From NCBI RefSeq assembly GCF_022458895.1, contig NZ_JAINFL010000001.1, positions 434,001 to 498,000 on the forward strand: a DNA stretch of 64,000 bases, written 5' to 3'. Under the pieces are notes generated by a model that saw nothing but the letters and a program-made list of their open reading frames with translations, was not told the DNA's origin and ran no database searches. Shown here piece by piece: positions 18,496 through 26,564 of this stretch (position 1 is the first letter of the stretch; each line of letters opens with the position of its first letter). This DNA is from Roseihalotalea indica (GTDB lineage: Bacteria; Bacteroidota; Bacteroidia; Cytophagales; Cyclobacteriaceae). The translations under genes were made by a program, and so were the position numbers.

Positions 18496-20232
18496 ATGGA
18501 AAAATTCGTTGTTTCGGCTCGCAAATATCGTCCGGCGGGTTTTGATCAGGTCGTCGGGCAGGAACACATTACTACTACCTTACAGAATGCTATTGATCAG
18601 AATCAGCTGGCGCAGGCATTGCTGTTTTGTGGCCCTCGCGGAGTAGGAAAAACAACCTGTGCTCGGATTGTAGCCCGAAAGATCAACGAATTTAATGAGC
18701 AGTCTTCGGCCAACTCTTTAAATATTTATGAGTTAGACGCCGCTTCTAATAACTCGGTAGAAGATATTCGTAACCTTATTGATCAGGTAAGATATCCTCC
18801 TCAGCAAGGCCGGTATAAAGTGTATATTATTGATGAGGTGCATATGTTGTCTAATCAGGCATTTAATGCATTCCTTAAAACACTGGAAGAACCACCGCCG
18901 TACGCTATTTTTATTCTGGCCACTACCGAAAAGCACAAAGTTATCCCGACTATCCTGTCGCGTTGCCAGATATTTGATTTCAATCGTATTCAGTCTGAAG
19001 ATATAGTCCGGCATTTAACTAAAATTGCCGAACGGGAAAGTATTACTACCGAAGAAGAGGCGTTATCATTAATTGCCCAGAAAGCAGATGGTGCTCTGCG
19101 GGATGCACTTTCTATTTTTGACCTTATCGTCACTTTCTCTTCCGATCGGAAGGTAACGTATCGAGAAACTATTCAAAACCTCCACGTACTCGATTACGAC
19201 TACTATTTTAAAATTACAGACTTCTTGCTTGAGCAAAAACTACCGCAGGTGTTGCTGATGTTTGACGATATCTTGCGGCAGGGCTTTGATGGTCATAACT
19301 TTATTGTAGGCTTAAATGAGCATTTCCGCAACCTTATGGTATGTAAAGATGAGGCCACATTACCTTTATTGCAAGTATCGGGCAACGTACAGAGCCGTTA
19401 TCAGCAACAGGCGGCCCATGTGCCTATTTCTTTTCTACTGACGGCTATGAACCTGGCTGGTCAGTGCGATCTTCAGTACAAAAACAGCAAAAATCAACGC
19501 CTGCATGTAGAGTTGGTCTTAATGAAAATGGCCTACATTGAAGCGGCTGTTCAACTAGCCCAGCAAAGGCCTGCCGATGCACCGGCTACCACCGAAGGTA
19601 AAAAAAAAGTAGCTGAGCCCTCAGCTCCCGCCAATGGGCAGGGAGTTGCTAACACGGAGCATGCAAATGGTGCTCAAGGCCAACCGGTAACCAACGGGCA
19701 GCGAGGAATGACCAGTGTCGGGCAACTGCAAAGCACGATCCGAATACCAAAATTGGGTCAACCAAGCCCAAAACCGGCTCATAATGGAGTGACATCATCT
19801 ACCACTCAGGAAGAAACGGTGGTAGTAGAAGAGAGCCAGCCAGCAGAAGAAGTAGTTTCAGACCAGCCCGTTTCGCTAACAAAATTGCGGGAAGTATGGA
19901 ATGCCTTTGCCGAAGAGCGCAGAGCTCTAGGCAAAGAAACAGAATATATTTTGCTCAACCAGCCCGTAACGTTGAAAGAAGACGGTGTGACAGTTCCTCT
20001 CAAATTTATGAGCCCCATACAGGAAGATCAGCTCAATTCCATGAGGCCTGAGCTATTGCAGCGCCTGCGCCGCCGTTTGCATAATTCAAACATTAGGGTT
20101 GAAGCTGAGATTATAAAAGAAGACAAAAATCGTCGTCCTTACACCCCTACGGAAAAACTTAATTACCTAAGCGAAAAGTATCCATTAATACGAGAACTTA
20201 CCCAGCGCATGGGGCTTGATCCAGATTACTAA
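18496..20232 (+). CDS. dnaX: DNA polymerase III subunit gamma/tau, zinc module missing
   Basis: 578 residues. DnaX is the clamp-loader ATPase of the replicase. The AAA+ core shows Walker A (FCGPRGVGKTTCARI, residues 45-58), Walker B with the DExx box (YIIDEVHMLSNQAFNAF) and sensor 1 (ILATTEKHKVIPTILSRCQ). The four-cysteine zinc module that normally lies between Walker A and the ELDAASNNSV motif is absent: only 19 residues separate ARIVA from ELDAAS. A disordered Pro/Ala/Asn/Gly-rich linker (~360-450) is followed by a C-terminal tau-like domain. The end is 7 nt from the convergent response regulator gene. Confidence 0.95.
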   Translation: MEKFVVSARKYRPAGFDQVVGQEHITTTLQNAIDQNQLAQALLFCGPRGVGKTTCARIVARKINEFNEQSSANSLNIYELDAASNNSVEDIRNLIDQVRYPPQQGRYKVYIIDEVHMLSNQAFNAFLKTLEEPPPYAIFILATTEKHKVIPTILSRCQIFDFNRIQSEDIVRHLTKIAERESITTEEEALSLIAQKADGALRDALSIFDLIVTFSSDRKVTYRETIQNLHVLDYDYYFKITDFLLEQKLPQVLLMFDDILRQGFDGHNFIVGLNEHFRNLMVCKDEATLPLLQVSGNVQSRYQQQAAHVPISFLLTAMNLAGQCDLQYKNSKNQRLHVELVLMKMAYIEAAVQLAQQRPADAPATTEGKKKVAEPSAPANGQGVANTEHANGAQGQPVTNGQRGMTSVGQLQSTIRIPKLGQPSPKPAHNGVTSSTTQEETVVVEESQPAEEVVSDQPVSLTKLREVWNAFAEERRALGKETEYILLNQPVTLKEDGVTVPLKFMSPIQEDQLNSMRPELLQRLRRRLHNSNIRVEAEIIKEDKNRRPYTPTEKLNYLSEKYPLIRELTQRMGLDPDY

Positions 20233-20239
20233 AGGCTAT

Positions 20240-20632
20240 TTAAAAAGCGCCACGCAGCGCCTCTAAATCATCTTGGGTGAGTGGCTTGGTAATATATTTA
20301 ATTACCGCCGGGTTGGTGATAATCTTGTCTACATCTCTTCGGTCCTCAGAACTGGACAAAATAATGACTCGTGCTTTCTGCTGAATTTCGGCAGGTAACG
20401 TCTCAAACTCATATAGAAACATAAACCCATCCATAATAGGCATGTTAATATCCAGAAAAATGAGATCAGGAAGTTCCGAAGGGTTTTGTAAGTGTTCTTG
20501 CAGGTAGTCCAATGCCTGACGGCCCGAACTTTTGACAATCACTCGTTGCGCAAACTGAGTCAGTTCAATTACCCGACGGCTGATAAAGTTATCAGTTTCG
20601 TTATCATCAATAAGTAATACGAGGTCTATCAT
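20240..20632 (-). CDS. Single-domain response regulator (CheY-like)
   Basis: 130 residues, one receiver domain with no output domain. Visible are the acidic pair Asp9-Asp10 (LLIDDNETD), the phospho-acceptor Asp61 in LIFLDINMPIMDGF, the conserved Ser of IILSSSED and Lys116 in YITKPLT. Such stand-alone receivers relay phosphoryl groups or bind partners directly. No histidine kinase lies nearby, so the partner is unknown. Convergent with dnaX. Confidence 0.94.
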   Translation of the reverse strand: MIDLVLLIDDNETDNFISRRVIELTQFAQRVIVKSSGRQALDYLQEHLQNPSELPDLIFLDINMPIMDGFMFLYEFETLPAEIQQKARVIILSSSEDRRDVDKIITNPAVIKYITKPLTQDDLEALRGAF

Positions 20633-20786
20633 TCACCAGGCCATTCAAAAAAAGAGAGGAACTCCTACAAATTAATTTTGTGTAAAATTCCATGGATATT
20701 CTATAAATAAAAAATAGGATTGCTGCAATTAGAAGTGCAGGTAAGGTTTGTACAAAAATTACGATAAGCCTCTAAAAGAGCGCACA

Positions 20787-22643
20787 TTATGGCATGGGTG
20801 GGGCAATTCTTAGCTGTTCTCCTACATTCAGATTAAAGTTCTCTTTCTGATTCCACTCCATCAACTCTCGCATCGAGATACGGTATTGCTGAGCAATCTG
20901 GTACATGGTTTCTCCCGCTTTTACTTCATGGTACTCATCGGTGATAGAGGCAGCCCCTTCAGCGTCAGGAGGAAGACGTAATTCCTGTCCTACGCTAAGC
21001 GTTTCATATACCGACATCCGGTTGTAGCCTGCTAATTCAGCGGCAGTTAAATTATACTGTCTGGCAATGCTATACAATGTTTCTTTAGGAAGTACGGTAT
21101 GAGAGGTGGCAGCATCTTCAGTGACCACAGTTTCTGAGGCAACCTTCTCTACGTTATCGCCTTCAGTGGAGGGTGAATTTCTCCAGGCTTGTTCTGATGA
21201 ATTATTAGTAGGTGGTAGCGTAACAGCAGCCTCCATATCAGAAGCAGGAGCATCCAGATTATTGGCATCCTCCTGTTCGGCTAATACGGGTTGCATAGGG
21301 GCATTAGTAGGTTTTCGGTACTCGACCGGAACAGTTTTGGGGCGAATATGACGTAACCATAATACATGCCCGGCCTCTAAAGGTTTCTCTTCTCGCAGGC
21401 GGTTGTTCCTAAGCAGCTTTTTCAATTTAATGCCAAACCGCTGAGAAACATCCCACCAAGTTTCGCCTGTTTCTGCAATATGAAAATGGGCGGGGGCGCG
21501 ATTATGCTTGTTTTTTATATAATAAGGCTGCCCTGGTGTAATAGACGCCTGCCGATGGGTCAGGTCATTAAATTTTACGATCTGGCTGGGGGGTACTCCT
21601 ATCCGTTGAGCCAGCTTTTTTACATCTTCTCCCTCTTGGGCAATAACTCCCGGAATACCATTCACTACCAGTTGTTTCTTCCCCCACCAAACGCGGGTAT
21701 TAATTGCCGGAAATGCTTCCGAATGAAGTTCTTCACCCTCCAAAATTGAAGCCGAGGCACTTGGGTTAGGTGCTTTGGCCTCTGAACGAGAAGGTTGCTG
21801 TTCATTTTGAGCGATAAGGGGTTCGCGCATGCTCCCGCTGAAGTCGGGCACAATAACCGGGTATGTTTTGTCGGTAGGTATTCTGCGTTGTTTCAGCCAG
21901 GTATTATAGGGTTGAAGGTCATCTTCGGTAACCTTAAATTTCTGGGCTACATCGCGTAAAGTTTGCCCTCCCCCTTCGGTATATACAAAAAGCTGAACTG
22001 GTGGGTTAGGGTTACGGCCTACGGCATCTTCAAAGGCAATCTTGTGAGCCAGATACTTTAAAATGTACCAGTGGGTGCGTCCATCAAGCCGCATGGTTTT
22101 CTTGCCATTAAAGCGTTTATCTGCTTTTTTTAAAGCACCGCCGGGGCCTTCGTAATACGCCATCAGGGCATGCAGCCAGTTATCAAAAAAAGAGTTATTG
22201 TTTTTAAAATAACGAGCTGCGCCCCGGGTAGCGGTGATGATATTCATTCGCTCATCCACATCACCATTAATAGCCAGCCCCACTTCGCGACCAGAAGCTT
22301 CTTTAAATTGCCAGTAGCCTACGGCATTAGAGCTCGATACTGCATCGCCTACCAGGGCACTCTCTTGAATAACCAAGTACTTGATGTCTTCGGGTACATT
22401 TTCTTCCTGTAGCACTTTTTCAATAAGCGGGAAGTAAGCATCAATGCGCTCTACTTTTGCATTAAAGTATTTTTCGTAACGCGTAAGCGCATCTACATCG
22501 GTCTGAATTTTCTTTTGCGCATCAGTAGTGAGCTCCAGACGAAGGTCAGCGAAAAATAACGTACCAGGCACCTTCGGAGACTGAGCCCAGCTCTCCGAGA
22601 AGATAAGCACACTGATACAACACAAAATGGTTAGCTTCTTCAT
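20787..22643 (-). CDS. MltD-like lytic transglycosylase with LysM repeats
   Basis: 618 residues. A Sec signal peptide (MKKLTILCCISVLIFSESWAQ) precedes a goose-lysozyme/SLT-fold catalytic domain, with the catalytic Glu94 in YLVIQESALVGDAVSSSNAVGYWQF and the companion MAYYEGPGGALKKA. Several LysM peptidoglycan-binding domains follow, for example TLRDVAQKFKVTEDDLQPYN, ETWWDVSQRFGIKLKKLLRNN, ETLYSIARQYNLTAAELAGYN and ETMYQIAQQYRISMRELMEWN at the C-terminus. The protein cleaves peptidoglycan glycan strands in the periplasm. The O-methyltransferase gene ends 3 nt upstream, so the two are probably co-transcribed. Confidence 0.93.
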   Translation of the reverse strand: MKKLTILCCISVLIFSESWAQSPKVPGTLFFADLRLELTTDAQKKIQTDVDALTRYEKYFNAKVERIDAYFPLIEKVLQEENVPEDIKYLVIQESALVGDAVSSSNAVGYWQFKEASGREVGLAINGDVDERMNIITATRGAARYFKNNNSFFDNWLHALMAYYEGPGGALKKADKRFNGKKTMRLDGRTHWYILKYLAHKIAFEDAVGRNPNPPVQLFVYTEGGGQTLRDVAQKFKVTEDDLQPYNTWLKQRRIPTDKTYPVIVPDFSGSMREPLIAQNEQQPSRSEAKAPNPSASASILEGEELHSEAFPAINTRVWWGKKQLVVNGIPGVIAQEGEDVKKLAQRIGVPPSQIVKFNDLTHRQASITPGQPYYIKNKHNRAPAHFHIAETGETWWDVSQRFGIKLKKLLRNNRLREEKPLEAGHVLWLRHIRPKTVPVEYRKPTNAPMQPVLAEQEDANNLDAPASDMEAAVTLPPTNNSSEQAWRNSPSTEGDNVEKVASETVVTEDAATSHTVLPKETLYSIARQYNLTAAELAGYNRMSVYETLSVGQELRLPPDAEGAASITDEYHEVKAGETMYQIAQQYRISMRELMEWNQKENFNLNVGEQLRIAPPMP

Positions 22644-22646
22644 ACC

Positions 22647-23291
22647 CTATCGTTTTCGTACAATCATCAGGCCATCGCGTACTGGTAGTAGAACGTTCTC
22701 TACCCGTGAATCTTGCTGAACCCGGTCGTTAAATTCCATCAGCACCTGCGTTTTGGCATTCACTTTTTCGCCGGGCTGGATAATGACCTTTCCGTGCCAC
22801 AACACATTATCAGCAATAATAAATCCGCCAGGGCGCACCTTATCAAATACCAGGTCATAGTACCGAAGATAGTTTGCTTTGTCGGCATCGATAAAAACCA
22901 GATCAAAGGTCTCCTTCAACGTTGGAATGATCTCGGTAGCATCTCCCAGTATCGGTTCAATTACACTTTCAAGATGCGCCCGTTGAATGTAACGTTGCAC
23001 CATCTCCTGCAATTCTTCATTCACATCCAGCGTAATTAGCTTGCCGCCTTCCGGCAAAGCAGAGGCCATCCAGATGGCAGAGTAGCCGGTGAAGGTGCCA
23101 ATTTCCAAGATCCGCTGAGGTTGCATCATTCGGACTAGCATGGCTAACACGCTGCCCTGAACCGGCCCGGAAAGCATGTTCGGCATTAGCACTTTAAGAT
23201 GAGTCTCTCGTCGTAATTCCTGCAAGAGGGGAGTCTCAGAAGTGCTGTGCGTTACAACGTAGTTTTCAAGTTCGGGTGAAAGTAGTTCCAT
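22647..23291 (-). CDS. Class I SAM-dependent O-methyltransferase
   Basis: The ATG at 23291 (MELLSPELENYV) is preferred; the frame is open to 23354, but those 21 codons come from the ATGA-rich repeat tract and have no family counterpart. The 214-residue protein shows the catechol/caffeoyl-CoA OMT pattern: SGPVQGSVLAMLVRMMQPQRILEIGTFTGYSAIWMASALPEGGKLITLD (SAM site), then FDLVFIDADKANYLRYYD (metal/substrate) and GGFIIADNVLWHGKV. It methylates a small hydroxylated substrate, not identifiable here. Cytoplasmic. The transglycosylase gene follows after 3 nt. Confidence 0.9.
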   Translation of the reverse strand: MELLSPELENYVVTHSTSETPLLQELRRETHLKVLMPNMLSGPVQGSVLAMLVRMMQPQRILEIGTFTGYSAIWMASALPEGGKLITLDVNEELQEMVQRYIQRAHLESVIEPILGDATEIIPTLKETFDLVFIDADKANYLRYYDLVFDKVRPGGFIIADNVLWHGKVIIQPGEKVNAKTQVLMEFNDRVQQDSRVENVLLPVRDGLMIVRKR

Positions 23292-23295
23292 GGTA

Positions 23296-23382
23296 TTACA
23301 ATGATTCATGAATGATGATGGATGATTAATCATGAGTAAAGTTCCATTATTCATCAGTCATTCATCACTCTTCATTATCTGC
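23296..23382. repeat. ATGA-rich degenerate intergenic repeat
   Basis: Short overlapping ATGATG/ATGAATG units run rightward, and then their complement (ATTCATCAGTCATTCATCA) follows, so the tract is an imperfect inverted pair. The 13-mer ATGATGGATGATT (23315-23327) recurs at 37902-37914, and related sequence lies at 39041-39077. It separates the methyltransferase and marR promoters. Confidence 0.45.
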
Positions 23383-23444
23383 TATACAAGTCTACAATAA
23401 TCTGCGAGCATCGTCAACAGCGAGCATAACAATTTAGAAACAGT

Positions 23445-23460
23445 GTTATGCATGCATAAC
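23445..23460 (+). promoter_or_regulatory. Perfect 16-bp palindrome, candidate MarR operator
   Basis: GTTATGCATGCATAAC is its own reverse complement over all 16 bases. It sits 9 nt upstream of an exact TAnnTTTG box and 24 nt upstream of the preferred marR start. A further half site GCATAAC lies at 23424-23430. Size, symmetry and position are those of a MarR-dimer operator blocking its own promoter. Confidence 0.65.
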
Positions 23461-23469
23461 AAAATTCAG

Positions 23470-23477
23470 TATATTTG
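23470..23477 (+). promoter_or_regulatory. Promoter -7 box for marR-fadJ-like operon
   Basis: TATATTTG is an exact match to the Bacteroidota TAnnTTTG consensus, 7 nt before the ATG at 23485. Its -33 region coincides with the palindrome at 23445-23460, so repressor binding would block polymerase. Confidence 0.55.
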
Positions 23478-23484
23478 TCATAGT

Positions 23485-23940
23485 ATGAAGAAAGAACTGA
23501 CTGTAGACTATAACATTAAAACAGCCTGGCATGCCATCTACCGCATGTATAATCAAAAGGCTATGAAAGACGATTTTACAACCTCTATTGGCTACGTGCT
23601 GTTGAACATAGATTCCAAAGAAGGGACTCCCGCCACCAAAATCGCTCCGTTGATCGGGTTGGAGTCACGCAGCCTCACCCGTATGTTGAAAAACATGGAA
23701 GAGAAAGGGTTGATTGTGAAGCAACCCGACCCGAACGACCGCCGCTCCGTGCGTATCATTCTGACTGAATTAGGTCGGCAAAAAAAGGAGATATCGCGCA
23801 AAACGGTACTTGATTTTAATAATATGGTTCGGGAGATCGTTCCTGAACACAAGCTGGATATATTTTTTGAAGTGATTAATAAGATCAATACGATCGTGGA
23901 TGAAGAACTAAATCCCACCACAGTAACAACAACGACATGA
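23485..23940 (+). CDS. MarR-family transcriptional regulator
   Basis: The start at 23485 (MKKELTVDYNIKTAWHAIYRMYNQ) is preferred over the ATG at 23443, which would place the first codons inside the operator palindrome. 151 residues with a winged helix-turn-helix: TPATKIAPLIGLESRSLTRMLKNMEEKGLIVKQPDPNDRRSVRIILTELG, containing the MarR wing DxRS pattern (NDRRSVRI). It overlaps the beta-oxidation gene by 4 nt (ATGA), so it very probably controls that gene, with an acyl-CoA or related lipid as likely effector (inference from context). Confidence 0.92.
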   Translation: MKKELTVDYNIKTAWHAIYRMYNQKAMKDDFTTSIGYVLLNIDSKEGTPATKIAPLIGLESRSLTRMLKNMEEKGLIVKQPDPNDRRSVRIILTELGRQKKEISRKTVLDFNNMVREIVPEHKLDIFFEVINKINTIVDEELNPTTVTTTT

Positions 23941-26342
23941 AGAAATTCAACATTACCAAAGTAGCGGTGCTAGGTTCGGGCGTGATGGGCTCTCGCATTG
24001 CCTGTCACTTCGCCAACATTGGCGTAGAAGCTCTATTACTGGATATCGCCCCCCGCGAATTAACTGAGGTCGAGCAGAAAAAAGGTCTCACATTGGAAAG
24101 CCCTCATGTACGCAACCGCATTGTGACCGAGTCATTCCAGAAAGCGGTAAAGTCTAAGCCGGCTCCGCTGTACCACGAGTCGTTTGCCAATCGGGTAACG
24201 CTGGGTAATTTTGACGATGATCTGGCAAAGATTGCTGATTATGACTGGGTGATTGAAGTGGTAGTAGAACGGCTGGATATTAAAAAGCAGCTCTTCGATA
24301 AAGTAGAGCAGTATCGTAAGCCCGGCACGCTCATTACGTCTAACACTTCAGGTATTCCCATCAATATGATGTTGGATGGCCGCAGCGAGGATTTCCAAAA
24401 GCACTTCTGCGGTACGCACTTCTTCAACCCGCCCCGCTACCTACGTCTGCTGGAGATCATTCCATCGCAGAAAACCGATCCGGAGATCGTGGATTTTCTG
24501 ATGCACTATGGTGATTTGTATCTGGGAAAAGAAACCGTCCTCTGCAAAGACACTCCTGCTTTCATCGCCAACCGCATTGGGGTATACAGCATCCTCTCTA
24601 CCATGCACACCATTGAAAAAATGGGACTGACAGTAGGCGAAGTAGATAGCCTGACGGGCCCCCTCATTGGGCGCCCCAAATCAGCCACCTTCCGCACCAT
24701 GGATGTAGTAGGATTGGACACCACGGTAAATGTAGCCAATAACCTATTCGGTGCGCTGAAGCACGATGAAGCCCGGGATATGTTTCAACTGCCGGGTATC
24801 ATGAAGTCGCTATACGAACGAAAGTGGCTGGGTGATAAAACCGGGCAGGGATACTACAAAAAAGTAAAAGACGAGAAGGGCAAGTCTGAGATTCAGGAGC
24901 TGAACCTGGAAACCTATGAGTACGGTGATCGCACTAAAGCCAAGTTCCCTTCGCTGGAGATGGCCAAGCCGAAAGATGATCTGAAAGAGCGCCTGAAGAT
25001 TCTGGTTAGCGCTCCGGATAAAGCTGGAGAGTTTTACCGCGCCCACTTCTACGATACCTTCACCTACTGCTCTAACCGCATCCCTGAGATTGCCGATGAA
25101 CTTTATCGTATTGATCAGGCTGTATGCGCTGGTTTTGGTTGGGAGTATGGTCCTTTTGAAACCTGGGATATGCTGGGTGTGAAAAAGACCATAGCAAAAA
25201 TGGAGGAAGCGGGCTATAAACCCAACCAGTGGGTGTACGATATGCTGGACAGCGGTGCCGAAAGCTTCTACAAAGCCGAAAACGGAAAAAGGTTGTACTA
25301 CGATATTGATAGTAAATCTTATAAAGTAATCCCTGGTACAGATGATTTCATTCTGCTTGATACCCTACGGGAGAACAAAGTGCTGTGGAGCAACGATGGA
25401 GCTACCATCTTCGACATTGGCGACGGTATCCTGAACGTAGAGTTCCACACTAAAATGAATACCCTCGGTGCCGAACCCATTGAAGCTATCAATCGTGCCA
25501 TTGATATGGCCGAGAAAGATTACGTTGGTGTAGTCATTGGCAACGAAGGGCAGAACTTCTCCGCCGGAGCCAATCTGGCTATGCTGTTCATGTACGCCAT
25601 TGAGCAGGAGTTTGATGAAGTGGATATGATGATCCGTCAATTCCAGAATACGATGATGCGCGCCCGCTATTCATCCATTCCCATAGTAGCGGCGCCGCAC
25701 GGTATGGCACTGGGTGGAGGCTGCGAGCTCAGTATGCACGCCGACCACGTACAAGCCGCTGCTGAAACCTACATCGGACTGGTAGAAGTAGGGGTTGGAT
25801 TAATCCCGGCCGGTGGAGGAACCAAAGAACTGACCATGCGAGTGTCCGATAGTATTGAGGCGGGCGATGTGGAGTTAAATGCATTGCAAAACGCCTTCAT
25901 GAATATCGCCACGGCCAAAGTATCTACTTCTGCGCAGGAAGCGTACGACCTGCATATCTTACGAAGCAGCGACCGGGTCACAATGAACCAGACACGCTTA
26001 CTGGCCGATGCTAAAGAAGCAGCACTGTTGCTGGCCGAGCAGGGTTATTCCCAGCCCACTCCCCGTAAAGACATCAAAGTGCAGGGCAAAACCGGCATGG
26101 CCCTCTTCCTGGCCGGTATCTACGGTATGCGCCAGGGAAACTATATCTCCGATCACGATCAGAAGATCGCTGAAAAAATTGCCTACGTAATGTGCGGAGG
26201 AGAACTATCCTACCCCCAACTGGTATCCGAACAGTACCTGCTGGATCTGGAACGAGAAGCCTTCCTTTCCCTATCCGGTGAAAAGAAAACCCTGGAGCGG
26301 ATTCAGTCATTACTACAGGGAGGAAAGCCACTGAGAAACTAG
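23937..26342 (+). CDS. 3-hydroxyacyl-CoA dehydrogenase / enoyl-CoA hydratase fusion
   Basis: 801 residues carrying two beta-oxidation activities. The dehydrogenase half comes first (VAVLGSGVMGSRIACHFANIGVEALL NAD site; CGTHFFNPPRYLRLLEIIP; NRIGVYSI) and the crotonase half second (GNEGQNFSAGANLAML and APHGMALGGGCELSMHAD, forming the oxyanion hole, then GLVEVGVGLIPAGGGTKE with the second catalytic position). This order is the reverse of E. coli FadB/FadJ and is usual in Bacteroidota. Thiolase and acyl-CoA dehydrogenase genes that often follow are not here: a terminator and an AT-rich island come next. Translationally coupled to marR. Confidence 0.94.
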   Translation: MKKFNITKVAVLGSGVMGSRIACHFANIGVEALLLDIAPRELTEVEQKKGLTLESPHVRNRIVTESFQKAVKSKPAPLYHESFANRVTLGNFDDDLAKIADYDWVIEVVVERLDIKKQLFDKVEQYRKPGTLITSNTSGIPINMMLDGRSEDFQKHFCGTHFFNPPRYLRLLEIIPSQKTDPEIVDFLMHYGDLYLGKETVLCKDTPAFIANRIGVYSILSTMHTIEKMGLTVGEVDSLTGPLIGRPKSATFRTMDVVGLDTTVNVANNLFGALKHDEARDMFQLPGIMKSLYERKWLGDKTGQGYYKKVKDEKGKSEIQELNLETYEYGDRTKAKFPSLEMAKPKDDLKERLKILVSAPDKAGEFYRAHFYDTFTYCSNRIPEIADELYRIDQAVCAGFGWEYGPFETWDMLGVKKTIAKMEEAGYKPNQWVYDMLDSGAESFYKAENGKRLYYDIDSKSYKVIPGTDDFILLDTLRENKVLWSNDGATIFDIGDGILNVEFHTKMNTLGAEPIEAINRAIDMAEKDYVGVVIGNEGQNFSAGANLAMLFMYAIEQEFDEVDMMIRQFQNTMMRARYSSIPIVAAPHGMALGGGCELSMHADHVQAAAETYIGLVEVGVGLIPAGGGTKELTMRVSDSIEAGDVELNALQNAFMNIATAKVSTSAQEAYDLHILRSSDRVTMNQTRLLADAKEAALLLAEQGYSQPTPRKDIKVQGKTGMALFLAGIYGMRQGNYISDHDQKIAEKIAYVMCGGELSYPQLVSEQYLLDLEREAFLSLSGEKKTLERIQSLLQGGKPLRN

Positions 26343-26367
26343 CTAACGTCTATCAAATGGTTATTTG

Positions 26368-26398
26368 AAACCGATGCTTGTGAGAGTATCGGTTTTTT
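26368..26398 (+). terminator. Rho-independent terminator after the beta-oxidation gene
   Basis: 10-bp stem AAACCGATGC (26368-26377) / GTATCGGTTT (26386-26395), 8-nt loop, followed by T residues. It lies 26 nt after the stop codon and closes the marR operon. Confidence 0.88.
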
Positions 26399-26564
26399 AT
26401 TGTTCAGAAAAATATAGATCTTTTTTAGAACGGTAAAAGCTGGCCCTATTATAAGGGTTTTAGTAAAGTTTTATCATTAGGTAGGGTGGATTACAAACTA
26501 AGGTAGTTCTGTCAGCATTCCTAAATAATTTTAACAGTTTGTGTGAAAAAATTAGCTCTGATCA

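Noticed and set aside
23443..23484. Upstream start for marR
   Set aside because: It would place codons in the operator palindrome and upstream of the -7 box; the ATG at 23485 fits better.
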